From positions 62,001-126,000 of the forward strand of contig SEFZ01000011.1 of assembly GCA_004173185.1 (NCBI GenBank): a stretch of 64,000 nucleotides of DNA, given 5' to 3'. Both the position numbers and the translations under genes were made by a program. This DNA comes from Sphingomonadales bacterium. GTDB taxonomy: Bacteria; Pseudomonadota; Alphaproteobacteria; Sphingomonadales; Sphingomonadaceae. Below the pieces are notes generated by a model. That model worked only from the letters and a program-made list of their open reading frames with translations, was not told the origin of the DNA and did no database searches. Of this stretch, positions 10,841 through 19,921 are shown piece after piece (the stretch's first letter is position 1; every line of letters begins with the position of its first letter).

Positions 10841-11866
10841 GTGGGGGAACGCTTCTCAGAACCGGCCGGGGGCTATCGCGTCCCCGCGCCAGAACGGCAT
10901 TCCTTTGTCGAATGGCCAGCGGACTTCGGCACGCGCTTTACGGTCTTTGTTGATGCCGAAGAGGAGTTTGACTGGGGCAAGCCGGTCGACCGCGCTTCGC
11001 AGGGCACGAGCCACATGGCCGCGATGCCCGCTGCGCATGCCCGCTTTGCCGCGCACAATGTGCCGCTCACCTATCTGGTCGATTATCCGATTGCGACCTC
11101 GCCGCTGGCCATCGAGGTACTGAACCGCGCGATCGAGGATGGCCGCTCCGCCATTGGCACGCAGCTGCATCCCTGGGTGAATCCGCCGTTCGACGAAGAA
11201 GTTACTGCTTTCAACAGCTTTACGGGCAATCTTCCGCTAGCGTTGCAGGAAGCCAAGCTCGCCGCACTGACCGATGCGATTACGGCTGCGTTTGGCGCGC
11301 GTCCGATTTCCTATCGCGCTGGGCGCTATGGGATCGGGCCGCATACGCTCGATCTGCTCGCGGGGCAGGGCTACCGCATCGATACCTCGATGCGATCGGC
11401 CTATGATTATTCGCCTGAGGCTGGCCCGGATTTCTCGGCAATCCCGAATCACGCTTTTCGCATCGGGCCGATGCTCGAACTGCCGCTGACCACGGTGTTC
11501 ACCGGCTGGGGCAAAGGCGGTGGGGCGGGGCTGCACCGCGCGATGGGCGGGCTCCCCAGGGGGCATGGCATCGCCGCTAAGCTCCGCATGCTCTCGCGTG
11601 TCGCGCTGACGCCGGAAGATATGCCGCTTGCCGAGGCCAAGGAGGCGGTTCGCATTGCGATGGGCGAGGGGCTGCGGCTGCTCAATTTCAGCTTCCATTC
11701 GCCCTCGGTCGAAATCGGGCACACGCCCTATGTGCGCGATGCCGCTGATCTGGCGGCATTCTTCCGCTGGTGGGACGAGATTTTCGGACTGCTGCATGGT
11801 CTGGGCGCTACGTCTGCCTCGCTTGCCGAAATTGTCGATGCAGCGGACGCTTGCAGGCCGGCCTAG
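10841..11866 (+). CDS. Polysaccharide deacetylase family protein (WalW-like)
   Basis: 341 residues beginning at GTG two bases after the preceding stop, so translational coupling to the PAS kinase-like gene is likely. NodB-type deacetylase motifs are present: TFVDAEEEFDW near residue 35 (the catalytic/metal Asp), GTQLHPW near 106 (metal His), SYRAGRYG near 148, and NFSFHSPSVEIG near 285. No signal peptide is seen, which is unusual for an enzyme acting on an extracellular glycan and suggests action on a cytoplasmic, lipid-linked or precursor sugar. The kinase-deacetylase pairing is, to my knowledge, conserved in sphingomonads, where the protein is often called WalW. Substrate unknown. Confidence 0.85.
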   Translation: MGERFSEPAGGYRVPAPERHSFVEWPADFGTRFTVFVDAEEEFDWGKPVDRASQGTSHMAAMPAAHARFAAHNVPLTYLVDYPIATSPLAIEVLNRAIEDGRSAIGTQLHPWVNPPFDEEVTAFNSFTGNLPLALQEAKLAALTDAITAAFGARPISYRAGRYGIGPHTLDLLAGQGYRIDTSMRSAYDYSPEAGPDFSAIPNHAFRIGPMLELPLTTVFTGWGKGGGAGLHRAMGGLPRGHGIAAKLRMLSRVALTPEDMPLAEAKEAVRIAMGEGLRLLNFSFHSPSVEIGHTPYVRDAADLAAFFRWWDEIFGLLHGLGATSASLAEIVDAADACRPA

Positions 11867-11890
11867 GCATCCGCTAGGGCGATCCGCTGG

Positions 11891-11967
11891 GGGCCTGTAG
11901 CTCAACTGGTTAGAGCTGTCCGCTCATAACGGATAGGTTGCGGGTTCAAGTCCTGCCGGGCCCACCA
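11891..11967 (+). tRNA. tRNA-Ile (anticodon CAT, lysidine type)
   Basis: 77 nt with encoded CCA. The acceptor stem is GGGCCTG/CGGGCCC and the D arm GCTC..GAGC. The anticodon stem-loop GTCCG CTCATAA CGGAT has CAT at positions 34-36, and the T arm contains GGTTCAAGTCC. The CAT anticodon could mean Met or lysidine-modified Ile2. The GGGCC acceptor and overall sequence look like alphaproteobacterial tRNA-Ile2 rather than elongator Met. Its 3' end faces the variable island and is a plausible integration site. Confidence 0.85.
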
Positions 11968-12081
11968 CGCTTAATTCTCATATCGTCCATATCTTCTCAC
12001 CACGTCTTGTTTTCAGCAAGGCGCGGTGGGAATTTTCTTCTCAAGGCCGCTCATCAGGCCTCCGGCGCTCTCGGAGCGGTC

Positions 12082-12123
12082 GGGGGTATTTGTGGGGGTA
12101 TCAGCCTTGGAGAGTGGGGGTAT
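12082..12123. repeat. Three GGGGGTAT direct repeats (integrase arm-site-like)
   Basis: GGGGGTAT occurs at 12082, 12094 and 12116, the last two preceded by GT, about 115 bp downstream of the tRNA-Ile 3' end. Clusters of TGGGGGTAT near a tRNA 3' end resemble the arm-type regions next to tyrosine integrase genes of tRNA-targeting elements. No integrase gene is present here. Confidence 0.55.
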
Positions 12124-12161
12124 CGGCCCGGTTTGGCTGCCGGCGAATCGGGGGTGGCAGC

Positions 12162-12311
12162 ATGAGCGCGGTCACCGGGTTCATCGCGGGCAGCGCGCTC
12201 GCCTTCACGCCAATCGAAGTAGACGGTCTCTTCATCGACGGCTTTGCCGGCGGCGGCGGGGCCATCACGGCGCGCCCGCGTGGAGGTGCCGCGCCGAGCG
12301 ACTCAATCTAA
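12162..12311 (+). pseudogene. Truncated N-terminus of a DNA cytosine methyltransferase
   Basis: A 49-codon ORF with RBS-like GGGGTGG. Residues 1-33 carry the start of a phage-type DNA (cytosine-5) methyltransferase, including motif I (LFIDGFAGGGGA), the SAM-binding loop. The sequence then loses resemblance (ITARPRGG...) and stops; no downstream motif such as the catalytic PC is found. It reads as the 5' stub of a gene whose remainder was deleted, consistent with decay of an element inserted at tRNA-Ile. The 220 bp after it (to the acyltransferase gene) show no recognisable gene. Confidence 0.6.
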
Positions 12312-12533
12312 GCGTCACAGCTTGCCGAAGATCAGACGACGCGTCGCGGTTACAAATGACGGGATCGATCTCAGCCACACAATGCTCCGGGATTGTGTAC
12401 GGACACTAAGGTGTGGCAGCCTCGGGTAGTACCGCCGTCAGGTGTCACAGGTTCTCCGGACTTTGGATTTGAACCGCTAACTGGTCCGAAGCCCGCATTG
12501 CCTTCACCAGCGAACCCGGTACCAAGTCTCCAG

Positions 12534-13559
12534 ATGTCGAATTCGCCGCTATCCGCCGATGGGCGAATGCCCGCACTGGACGGACTGCGTGGTTTCGCGG
12601 CGCTTTGTGTGCTTGTTGGGCATGGCTTCTCGATCTTCACCGAGCAGAAAGTGCACGAAGGCGTCGGGCAGATGGCGGTCGCGCTGTTCTTCATGTTGAG
12701 CGCATTTCTCCTGACGCACATCTACACAGCGCAGGAGCTAAGCCGTGCGACAGCATGGCGATATTCGGTCAATCGTGTAGCGCGTGTGCTTCCCTTGTAT
12801 TGGCTATTGGTGCCCGTGCATCTGATCGTCTTCTCGGCGGACGCTCCGACATTTGAGGTCCTTAAGACAGGGGCCGTCTGCGTCGCCGCGATAAAGTGCC
12901 CGTGGGCGATGTGGACAATCCCCGTCGAACTGCAATTCTACGCGCTCTTCCTGTGCATTTGGAGCGGGGCGAGGCGGTCGCGGCCCATATTGAGGCTCTG
13001 CGCGATAGGGACCGGGATGCTGCTGGCGTGGTGGTTACTGCGCGACCATGAGCCTGCCCGAATGCTCCCGATGTGGGCGCACTTCTTCCTTTTCGGCTCT
13101 GCTGTGGCGATAGTTCAAATGCGCGCACCTACGACAGCGCCCACGAAACATCCGTATCTCGACGTGGCGCTTCTGGCCTTCTTCTTCCTTGCCGTGCCCG
13201 GCGTTAGAAACGCGCTGGATCTGCCCGGCCTCGCAGCCAATGCAGACCCGTTAGCTATTGCCGCGACAACTCTGCTCTTCATGGCGGCCGTTCGAGGCGG
13301 GGCGCTCACCGGACTATTTAGTGCCCGGCCAGCCCGGTTGTTTGGGAACATCAGCTATGGTGTCTACTTGATCCACCTTCCGGCCATGTTTCTTGTCCAG
13401 CGACATATCGCCGGTGGGTTTGGCGGGTTGGTGATAGGGGTGGGGGTCACAATCGTGATAGCCGCCCTATCGTTCTGGCTGTTCGAGACGCCCGTGCGGC
13501 GTTGGATTTCCGCAACTGGCAACCGCGCGCAAAGGCGGTTGCCAAACATCTTCACATGA
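12534..13559 (+). CDS. Acyltransferase 3 family membrane protein
   Basis: About 341 residues from ATG at 12534; the ORF is open back to 12393 but that leader has no family features. The acyltransferase-3 hallmark is present near the N-terminus (MPALDGLRGFAALCVLVGH, with the conserved His). Roughly ten hydrophobic segments follow, including VALFFMLSAFLLT, VLPLYWLLVPVHLIV, IPVELQFYALFLCI and ISYGVYLIHLPAMFLV. These inner-membrane enzymes move acyl (often O-acetyl) groups onto surface sugars. The gene is followed 15 bp later by a glycosyltransferase, fitting O-antigen or exopolysaccharide decoration. It lies in the tRNA-bracketed island and may have been acquired. No convincing RBS precedes the chosen start. 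Confidence 0.82.
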   Translation: MSNSPLSADGRMPALDGLRGFAALCVLVGHGFSIFTEQKVHEGVGQMAVALFFMLSAFLLTHIYTAQELSRATAWRYSVNRVARVLPLYWLLVPVHLIVFSADAPTFEVLKTGAVCVAAIKCPWAMWTIPVELQFYALFLCIWSGARRSRPILRLCAIGTGMLLAWWLLRDHEPARMLPMWAHFFLFGSAVAIVQMRAPTTAPTKHPYLDVALLAFFFLAVPGVRNALDLPGLAANADPLAIAATTLLFMAAVRGGALTGLFSARPARLFGNISYGVYLIHLPAMFLVQRHIAGGFGGLVIGVGVTIVIAALSFWLFETPVRRWISATGNRAQRRLPNIFT

Positions 13560-13574
13560 GCGAATCTTTTGCCC

Positions 13575-14630
13575 ATGGATGTGCTTGCCATCGGCCATCT
13601 TCCGCCGCCCACGCACGGGCAGGCTGTCGCTACGGCTCACATGATCCGGTTGCTTCGCGGAAGCCGGCTGGAGGTGCAGGTTTGCGACATCGCAAGGCCG
13701 GCGAAGTTCGGTGCCTGCCGCAAGATATTGCGACACATCGCTGCGGCTTGGGCCATCGTGAAAACCGATGCGCCGCACGTCTACCTTACCGTGAACGATC
13801 ACCGGGGCATGGTCTTGACGGTAGCGCTGGCATTGCTCGCTACTCGCGTCGGTAAGCGTCTCACGCTGCACCATCATTCCAGCCGCTACATCGACAAGCG
13901 CTATCGGATTGCGGATTGGCTCGCTTGTGTTTCCGGGCACGATACCCTCCACCTGAGCCAATCGCCCTCTCTGTGCCAGCGTTACCAGTCGATGTACCCT
14001 GCTGTCCGCCGTACCTTGCCATTCAGCAATGTTGGCGCTGTTGAGGCGATGCCGGCGAGAAGCGAGCGCACCGGCCCGCTTTGCTTTGGCCATCTCGGCA
14101 ATCTCAGCGAGGCAAAGGGGATCGCAGACGTGATCGCGACCCTGCGCCGCGCGCCGGGTGCGCATCTCTTGGTCGCCGGCCCTTGCGTAGACAGCTTCGC
14201 GAAGCACGCGGTTGAAGCCGCGGTGCATGAATTCGGGCCTCGCTTCCGCTACATCGGGGCCGCCTATGGTGCCGATAAGCAGCGGTTCTTCAACTCGATC
14301 GATGTCTTCCTTTTCCCCAGCCGTTACGCTGCTGAGACCCAAGGCATTGTGAACCTCGAGGCGCTGGCCGCGGGTGTGCCGGTGGTCGCGTTCGATCGTG
14401 GGCGCATTCGGCGTGACATCGGATCCACGGGCGGACTCGTCGTTGATCTCGATGGCGACTTCGCCGCCGCTGCCGCGGGCTTCGATCCCAAAGCGGCCGA
14501 CGCGTACAGCCGTTTTTGCACGCTCCGGGCAGAGCATGAAGGCGAGCAAAGCGCCGTAATCGCCGCATTCGGTGGGACCCGTCCGATGATCGCAGTCCCG
14601 CTTAGCCGCGCGCTGACAGGACCTTGCTGA
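13575..14630 (+). CDS. Glycosyltransferase family 4-type
   Basis: 351 residues from ATG 13575; the TTG two codons earlier is less likely. It has a GT-B fold. The N-terminal Rossmann half opens with MDVLAIGHLPPPTHGQAVA and the C-terminal half with FGHLGNLSEAKGIADVI near residue 175. The donor-binding segment FLFPSRYAAETQGIVNLEALAAGVPVVAF near 255 contains the E-x7-E signature. It transfers a sugar from a nucleotide donor to a surface-glycan acceptor. Its 3' end overlaps the convergent SAM-methyltransferase gene by 29 bp. With the acyltransferase and methyltransferase it forms a small glycan-modification set in the island. Sugar specificity unknown. Confidence 0.85.
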   Translation: MDVLAIGHLPPPTHGQAVATAHMIRLLRGSRLEVQVCDIARPAKFGACRKILRHIAAAWAIVKTDAPHVYLTVNDHRGMVLTVALALLATRVGKRLTLHHHSSRYIDKRYRIADWLACVSGHDTLHLSQSPSLCQRYQSMYPAVRRTLPFSNVGAVEAMPARSERTGPLCFGHLGNLSEAKGIADVIATLRRAPGAHLLVAGPCVDSFAKHAVEAAVHEFGPRFRYIGAAYGADKQRFFNSIDVFLFPSRYAAETQGIVNLEALAAGVPVVAFDRGRIRRDIGSTGGLVVDLDGDFAAAAAGFDPKAADAYSRFCTLRAEHEGEQSAVIAAFGGTRPMIAVPLSRALTGPC

Positions 14631-15315
14631 CTGAGTCGGCGGTCCAGATGCCCAACAGCCGTCCGTCCGCCACCGCACTGTCCTCGATCGTGTCGATGGG
14701 TCGGGGCAACCGAAACGGCGCGCGCTCTAGGTTGAGCGGCCGGAAATCGCCGGTCGCGATATCCGAATTGAACACAGTTCCGCGATCGGTAGTCATTATG
14801 AGATATCGTGCCTCCGTCGCCAGCGCGTTCCTTAGAAGTGCCAACCCATCCGCGAATGACAAATGGAAAAGCACTTCTCGACAAAGCACGATATCGGCGG
14901 TTGGCAAGGGGTCGGTGACCGCATCCAATTCTATGAATTTTCGGCGCAACGAGCCGAATTGCGCCTGGTTCTGGGCAATCACGGAGCCAACTATGTCCAC
15001 GCCGACATATGGGCATGGCAAGTCCAGCGCCTGCATCCAAGTGAAGTCGCCGCAACCGATGTCGAGCACCGACGTCGCCTGCAGCCGATCCAGCAAGCCT
15101 GGGAGCGAGGCGCGCAGTTGGGTAGTCGCCGGTAAAGAAGACCCTTCGCCGGACGATGGAACGTCGTCGCGCCCGTGCACCCACGTGCCGTCGGAATAGA
15201 TCGTCGAAAAAGTCTCGGCACGACCGGCTCGCACATGCTGCTTCGGCCTGCGCAGCCTCATCTTGAAAACTAGATGCCGAGCGATCTCTTTCGCCGTGTT
15301 GAGCGCTGTTTTCAT
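14602..15315 (-). CDS. Class I SAM-dependent methyltransferase
   Basis: 237 residues from ATG 15315. Motif I VLDIGCGDFTWMQAL (near residue 84) binds SAM. YVGVDIVGSVIAQNQ and IVLCREVLFHLSFADGLALL correspond to the following strand-loop motifs of the Rossmann fold. The N-terminus is basic (KMRLRRPKQHV) and contains FSTIYSDGTWVHG, found in sugar- or nucleotide-modifying methyltransferases of polysaccharide clusters. The position, convergent with and overlapping the glycosyltransferase by 29 bp, suggests a role in surface-glycan methylation. Substrate unknown. Confidence 0.78.
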   Translation of the reverse strand: MKTALNTAKEIARHLVFKMRLRRPKQHVRAGRAETFSTIYSDGTWVHGRDDVPSSGEGSSLPATTQLRASLPGLLDRLQATSVLDIGCGDFTWMQALDLPCPYVGVDIVGSVIAQNQAQFGSLRRKFIELDAVTDPLPTADIVLCREVLFHLSFADGLALLRNALATEARYLIMTTDRGTVFNSDIATGDFRPLNLERAPFRLPRPIDTIEDSAVADGRLLGIWTADSVSKVLSARG

Positions 15316-15947
<632 letters not shown>

Positions 15948-16017
15948 ACGCTCGGCGCGCTTAGAACAGAAAATGGCGCGGTGCAAAGCCCTTGGTGGTG
16001 TTTATCCACAACCAACG

Positions 16018-16053
16018 CAAAAAGGGCGCCCCCTTGCGGGAGCGCCCTTTCGC
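16018..16053 (-). terminator. Rho-independent terminator of the lipoprotein gene
   Basis: AAAGGGCGC/GCGCCCTTT stem with a CCCCTTGCGGGA loop region. Read on the minus strand it ends in TTTTT, about 40 bp past the stop of the gene at 16092. Confidence 0.85.
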
Positions 16054-16091
16054 TAGATCTCAGGGGAGCGCGAACGCTCCGCCGTCAAATC

Positions 16092-16325
16092 TCAATGCGC
16101 GTTGGCGAGGGCAGCGTCAGCCTTGTTCTCGGCGACGGCTTCCTTGTTCTCCAGAACAGCTTCCTCGATCGAGTTCGAGGTGTTGTCTGCGAGCGCGTCA
16201 TAGGTTGCTGCGTTTGCTGCTTCGTCAGCGGCAACGTTCTCAGCAACGGTGTTGGTCGGGGTGGTGTTGCAAGCAGCCAGCGAAACCAGGCTAGCAGCTG
16301 CAGCTACGATAAGGATCTTCTTCAT
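16092..16325 (-). CDS. Small lipoprotein
   Basis: 77 residues. The lipoprotein signal peptide MKKILIVAAAASLVSLAAC has a good lipobox (SLAAC), so Cys19 would be lipidated. The mature part is short, acidic, Asn/Ala-rich and helical (NTVAENVAADEAANAATYDAL; EEAVLENKEAVAENKADAAL), which suggests a coiled coil. No enzymatic feature. It has its own terminator, so it is monocistronic. Similar Ala/Asn-rich mini-lipoproteins are common in sphingomonads; function unknown. Confidence 0.8.
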   Translation of the reverse strand: MKKILIVAAAASLVSLAACNTTPTNTVAENVAADEAANAATYDALADNTSNSIEEAVLENKEAVAENKADAALANAH

Positions 16326-16498
16326 GCGATCGCTCCCAATGGAACTTAAACGTTTCGCATGCGGCCCGATTGGCCGACGCGAAATGCTGCAATAGCGGGC
16401 TTTACGCGCCGGTCAATCTTATTTGCGACGAAATGAGGCTAATTCGACATTTTCTTGCCGCAATTGGGTCAAGATTGGACGCGTAACCGCGCCGCGCC

Positions 16499-17869
16499 TC
16501 AGGGGGCGGGCTTTTCGACTGGCCCGATCTCCTCCGCCGCGTTTGCCACAATTGCCAGAGTCGCGGTCCATGCGGCGACGTTCTGGCGGAGCTGGACCGG
16601 GTCGATTTTGTCGAGCGTGTCGTCCGGCGTGTGGTGCAGATCGAAGTAGCGCAGGCCGCTTTGCTGCAGATCGATGCCCGCTGCGCCCGCTGCGATCACC
16701 GCCGCCACATCGGCGCCGCCGCCCGCCGGCTGCTGGCCGCGCGAGATGCCGATCGGTACAAGCGCCGCCGCCACGCGGTCACCCACCGCCTTGGCGCTGG
16801 CCGGAAGCTTGAAATCGACGCGCCAGACGCGATCGGCTCCGAAATCGGATTCGGCGGCAAGCGCGTGATATTCGGTCTTGTGCGATTCGAAATAGGCGCG
16901 TCCGCCGAACACGCCCGGCTCTTCGGCCCCGGCCCAGAGTATGCGGATCGTGCGGCGCGGCTGGCCGGCGTCCATCACGCGCTTGGCCGCAGCAGTGACG
17001 ATCCCGCAGCCCGAGGCGTCGTCGATCGCGCCGGTGCCGAGATCCCAGCTATCGAGATGGCATGCGACCAGCACGATGCCCGCGGCAGGATCGCTGCCGG
17101 GCACTTCGGCGAGGACGTTGCCCGACGTGCCTTCGCCCTTGAACTCGGGGGTGATCACCAGCTTCATCTTGACCGGACCGCGCTTGAGCAGGCGTTCGAG
17201 TTGTTCGGCATCGGGCAGCGCCAGCGCGGCGGCGGCGATCGGCTTTTGGTCCTTGGCCCAGCCGGTGCCGCCGGTATGCGGATTGCGGTGATAATCGGTG
17301 CCGATCGAGCGGATCAGCACGGCGACCGCACCCTTGGTTGCCGCGATGCTCGGCCCTGTCCGGCGTGCGCCGCCCGACGGGCCATATTGCGAGCCGTCCT
17401 GCGTGGCCGTCATCGAATGGCTGATGAAGGCGATCTTGCCCTTCAGGCTGTCAGCCGGTGCGGCCTGGAGATCGGCGAAGGTGGAGAAATAGATGATTTC
17501 GCCTTCCACGCCCTTGGGGCCGGTGGTGCCCGAATTGCCGAGTGCCGCGATGGCCAGCTTCTGCGCCGATCCGCCGAGTACTTCGGCTTTTTCCTCGCCG
17601 CGTACCCAGACGGGCATTTTGAACGGCTCGACGCGGACATTGTGGAAGCCGAGCGCGGTGAGCTTCTTGACGCTCCAGTCACGCGCGCGCGCTTCGGCTT
17701 CGGTCGCGGCGAGGCGCTGGCCGATCTCGGTGGTCAGCCCTTCGGTGATCTCCCAGGCGAGATCGTCCTTGAGCGCTGCGTCGCGCAGGGCGGCCACATC
17801 AGTTTGCGCCAGAGCGGGGAAGGGAAGGGCGAGGGCCGCGGCAGCCGCGAGCAGGGTGCGCTTGTTCAT
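16499..17869 (-). CDS. Secreted M28-family zinc aminopeptidase
   Basis: 456 residues from ATG 17869, which begins a signal peptide (MNKRTLLAAAAALALPFPALA|Q); the track's extension to 18022 overlaps the ettA promoter. A PA-domain-like region (residues about 125-240) precedes the M28 domain. The di-zinc site residues are visible: ACHLDSWDLGTGAIDDASGC (His/Asp ligands and bridging Asp), WAGAEEPGVFGGRAY (catalytic Glu then Glu ligand), ESDFG (Asp ligand), and a C-terminal DLHHTPDDT with the last His. It would cleave N-terminal residues from peptides in the periplasm, resembling the carboxypeptidase Q-like subgroup. Divergent from ettA. Confidence 0.9.
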   Translation of the reverse strand: MNKRTLLAAAAALALPFPALAQTDVAALRDAALKDDLAWEITEGLTTEIGQRLAATEAEARARDWSVKKLTALGFHNVRVEPFKMPVWVRGEEKAEVLGGSAQKLAIAALGNSGTTGPKGVEGEIIYFSTFADLQAAPADSLKGKIAFISHSMTATQDGSQYGPSGGARRTGPSIAATKGAVAVLIRSIGTDYHRNPHTGGTGWAKDQKPIAAAALALPDAEQLERLLKRGPVKMKLVITPEFKGEGTSGNVLAEVPGSDPAAGIVLVACHLDSWDLGTGAIDDASGCGIVTAAAKRVMDAGQPRRTIRILWAGAEEPGVFGGRAYFESHKTEYHALAAESDFGADRVWRVDFKLPASAKAVGDRVAAALVPIGISRGQQPAGGGADVAAVIAAGAAGIDLQQSGLRYFDLHHTPDDTLDKIDPVQLRQNVAAWTATLAIVANAAEEIGPVEKPAP

Positions 17870-18024
17870 GGGGGTAGGTGCTAACCACCCCCGGAACGTT
17901 TGCCAATGCGCTGCCGGGTTTCGCGGTTCGCTTCCGTGCGCGCCCGAATTGCAAAGCGGCAGGCTCGGCGCTACATGCCCGGCCAACTTTCCAGCTCTCG
18001 AATTTCCCGAAACGGAGTCCACCG

Positions 18025-19704
18025 ATGTCCGCCCAGTACGCCTATGTCATGAAGGACATGACCAAGACCTTCCCCGGCGCGCCCAAGCCGGTGCTCAGCA
18101 ACATCAATCTGCAATTCTATCAGGGTGCCAAGATCGGCATCGTCGGCCCCAACGGCGCCGGTAAATCGACGCTGATGAAGATCATGGCGGGCGTGGATAA
18201 GGATTTTACCGGCGAGGCATGGCCGGGCGAATATATCACGGTCGGCTATCTGGAGCAGGAGCCCCAGCTCGATTCGACCAAGACCGTGCTGGAAAACGTC
18301 AAGGAAGGCGCGCGCGAGACCGCCGATCTGGTCGACCGCTTCAACGCGATCACCGCCGAGATGGGCGATCCGCAGGACGACACCGATTTCGATGCGCTGA
18401 TGGAAGAGATGGGCGACCTTCAAGCCAAGATCGACGCCGTCGATGGCTGGACGCTCGACAACCAGCTCGAAGTCGCGATGGAAGCGCTGCGCTGCCCCCC
18501 CGGCGACTGGTCGGTGGAGAACCTGTCGGGCGGTGAACGCCGCCGCATCGCGCTGACCCGCCTGCTGATCCAGAAGCCGTCGATCCTGCTGCTCGATGAG
18601 CCGACCAACCATCTGGATGCCGAAAGCGTCCAGTGGCTTGAGCACCACCTCAAGGAATATGCCGGCGCGGTGCTGATGATTACCCATGATCGCTACTTCC
18701 TCGACAATGTCGTCGGCTGGATCCTCGAAATCGATCGCGGCAAATATTTCCCCTACGAGGGCAATTACTCGACCTACCTGGAGAAGAAGGCCAAGCGCCT
18801 TGAGCAGGAGGATCGCGAGGAATCGAGCCGCCAGACTGCCATCAAGAACGAGCTGGAATGGATTCGTCAGGGTGCCAAGGCGCGCCAGACCAAGTCCAAG
18901 GCGCGTATCGCGAAGTTCGACCAGCTTGTGGAGCAGCAGAAGAACCGCAAGCCGACCGGCGCCCAGATCGTCATCCAGGTGCCTGAGCGCCTCGGCGGCA
19001 AGGTCATCGAGGTCGAGAACATCTCCAAGGCCTATGGCGATAAATTGCTGTTCGAGGATCTGAGCTTCACGCTGCCAGCGGGTGGCATCGTTGGCGTGAT
19101 CGGGCCGAACGGCGCAGGCAAGTCCACGCTGTTCAAGATGATCACCGGTCAGGAAACGCCAGATAGCGGCACGATCGAAATGGGTTCGACCGTCCGCCTC
19201 GGTTATGTCGATCAGAGCCGCGATCACCTCGATCCCAAGAAGAATGTCTGGGAGGAAATCTCGGACGGCCATGATTATATGAAGGTCAACGGCCACGATG
19301 CCTCGACCCGCGCATATGTCGGCGCGTTCAACTTCAAGGGCTCGGACCAGCAGAAGAATGTCGGCAAGCTATCGGGCGGTGAACGCAACCGCGTGAACAT
19401 CGCCAAGATGCTGAAGCGCGGCGGCAACGTCCTGCTGCTCGACGAACCGACCAACGATCTCGACGTGGAAACGCTGGGCGCGCTGGAAGAAGCTATCGAG
19501 AATTTCGCAGGCTGCGCCGTGGTCATCAGCCATGACCGCTTCTTCCTCGATCGCCTCGCGACGCACATTCTGGCGTTCGAGGGCAATTCGCACGTCGAAT
19601 GGTTCGAAGGTAACTTCGAGGCATATGAGGAAGACAAGAAGCGTCGTCTGGGCGACGCGGCGGATCGTCCTACGGCGCTGTCGTACAAGAAGCTGACGCG
19701 CTGA
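18025..19704 (+). CDS. ettA: Energy-dependent translational throttle protein EttA (ABC-F)
   Basis: 559 residues, standard length. Two ABC ATPase domains lie on one chain without membrane segments. The first Walker A is GPNGAGKSTLMK with signature LSGGERRR and Walker B ILLLDEPTNHLD. The second Walker A is GPNGAGKSTLFK with LSGGERNR and VLLLDEPTNDLD. The charged P-site interaction linker lies between (EKKAKRLEQEDREESSRQ...RQTKSKARI). EttA binds the ribosomal E site and gates entry into the elongation cycle according to ATP/ADP ratio. The start at 18025 is chosen because MSAQYAYVMKDMTKTFPG is the conserved EttA N-terminus and GGAG precedes it. Confidence 0.97.
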   Translation: MSAQYAYVMKDMTKTFPGAPKPVLSNINLQFYQGAKIGIVGPNGAGKSTLMKIMAGVDKDFTGEAWPGEYITVGYLEQEPQLDSTKTVLENVKEGARETADLVDRFNAITAEMGDPQDDTDFDALMEEMGDLQAKIDAVDGWTLDNQLEVAMEALRCPPGDWSVENLSGGERRRIALTRLLIQKPSILLLDEPTNHLDAESVQWLEHHLKEYAGAVLMITHDRYFLDNVVGWILEIDRGKYFPYEGNYSTYLEKKAKRLEQEDREESSRQTAIKNELEWIRQGAKARQTKSKARIAKFDQLVEQQKNRKPTGAQIVIQVPERLGGKVIEVENISKAYGDKLLFEDLSFTLPAGGIVGVIGPNGAGKSTLFKMITGQETPDSGTIEMGSTVRLGYVDQSRDHLDPKKNVWEEISDGHDYMKVNGHDASTRAYVGAFNFKGSDQQKNVGKLSGGERNRVNIAKMLKRGGNVLLLDEPTNDLDVETLGALEEAIENFAGCAVVISHDRFFLDRLATHILAFEGNSHVEWFEGNFEAYEEDKKRRLGDAADRPTALSYKKLTR

Positions 19705-19921
19705 GCCTTGCCTGACTATCCTCCTTGCCGCACGATTGCGGCAGGGGGGATGCAGTTTGCGCGCTACCAACTAGACACTCCGCTCTTCAGGGCGCGGTTT
19801 CAAATGTTGGCGGTCCGAAGATTTCCGTCCGTTTGCTTCGCCTTGCCCCGCCAACTTACCAAGCCTTGTGCCGGTTGCACCTTGAGCCTAGCCTCCTTCC
19901 AACGGGGGATTTTCGCACAAA

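Noticed and set aside
11891-11967. tRNA-Met instead of tRNA-Ile
   Set aside because: The CAT anticodon allows both, but the GGGCCTG acceptor and overall sequence fit lysidine-type tRNA-Ile2 better; identity-element analysis would settle it.
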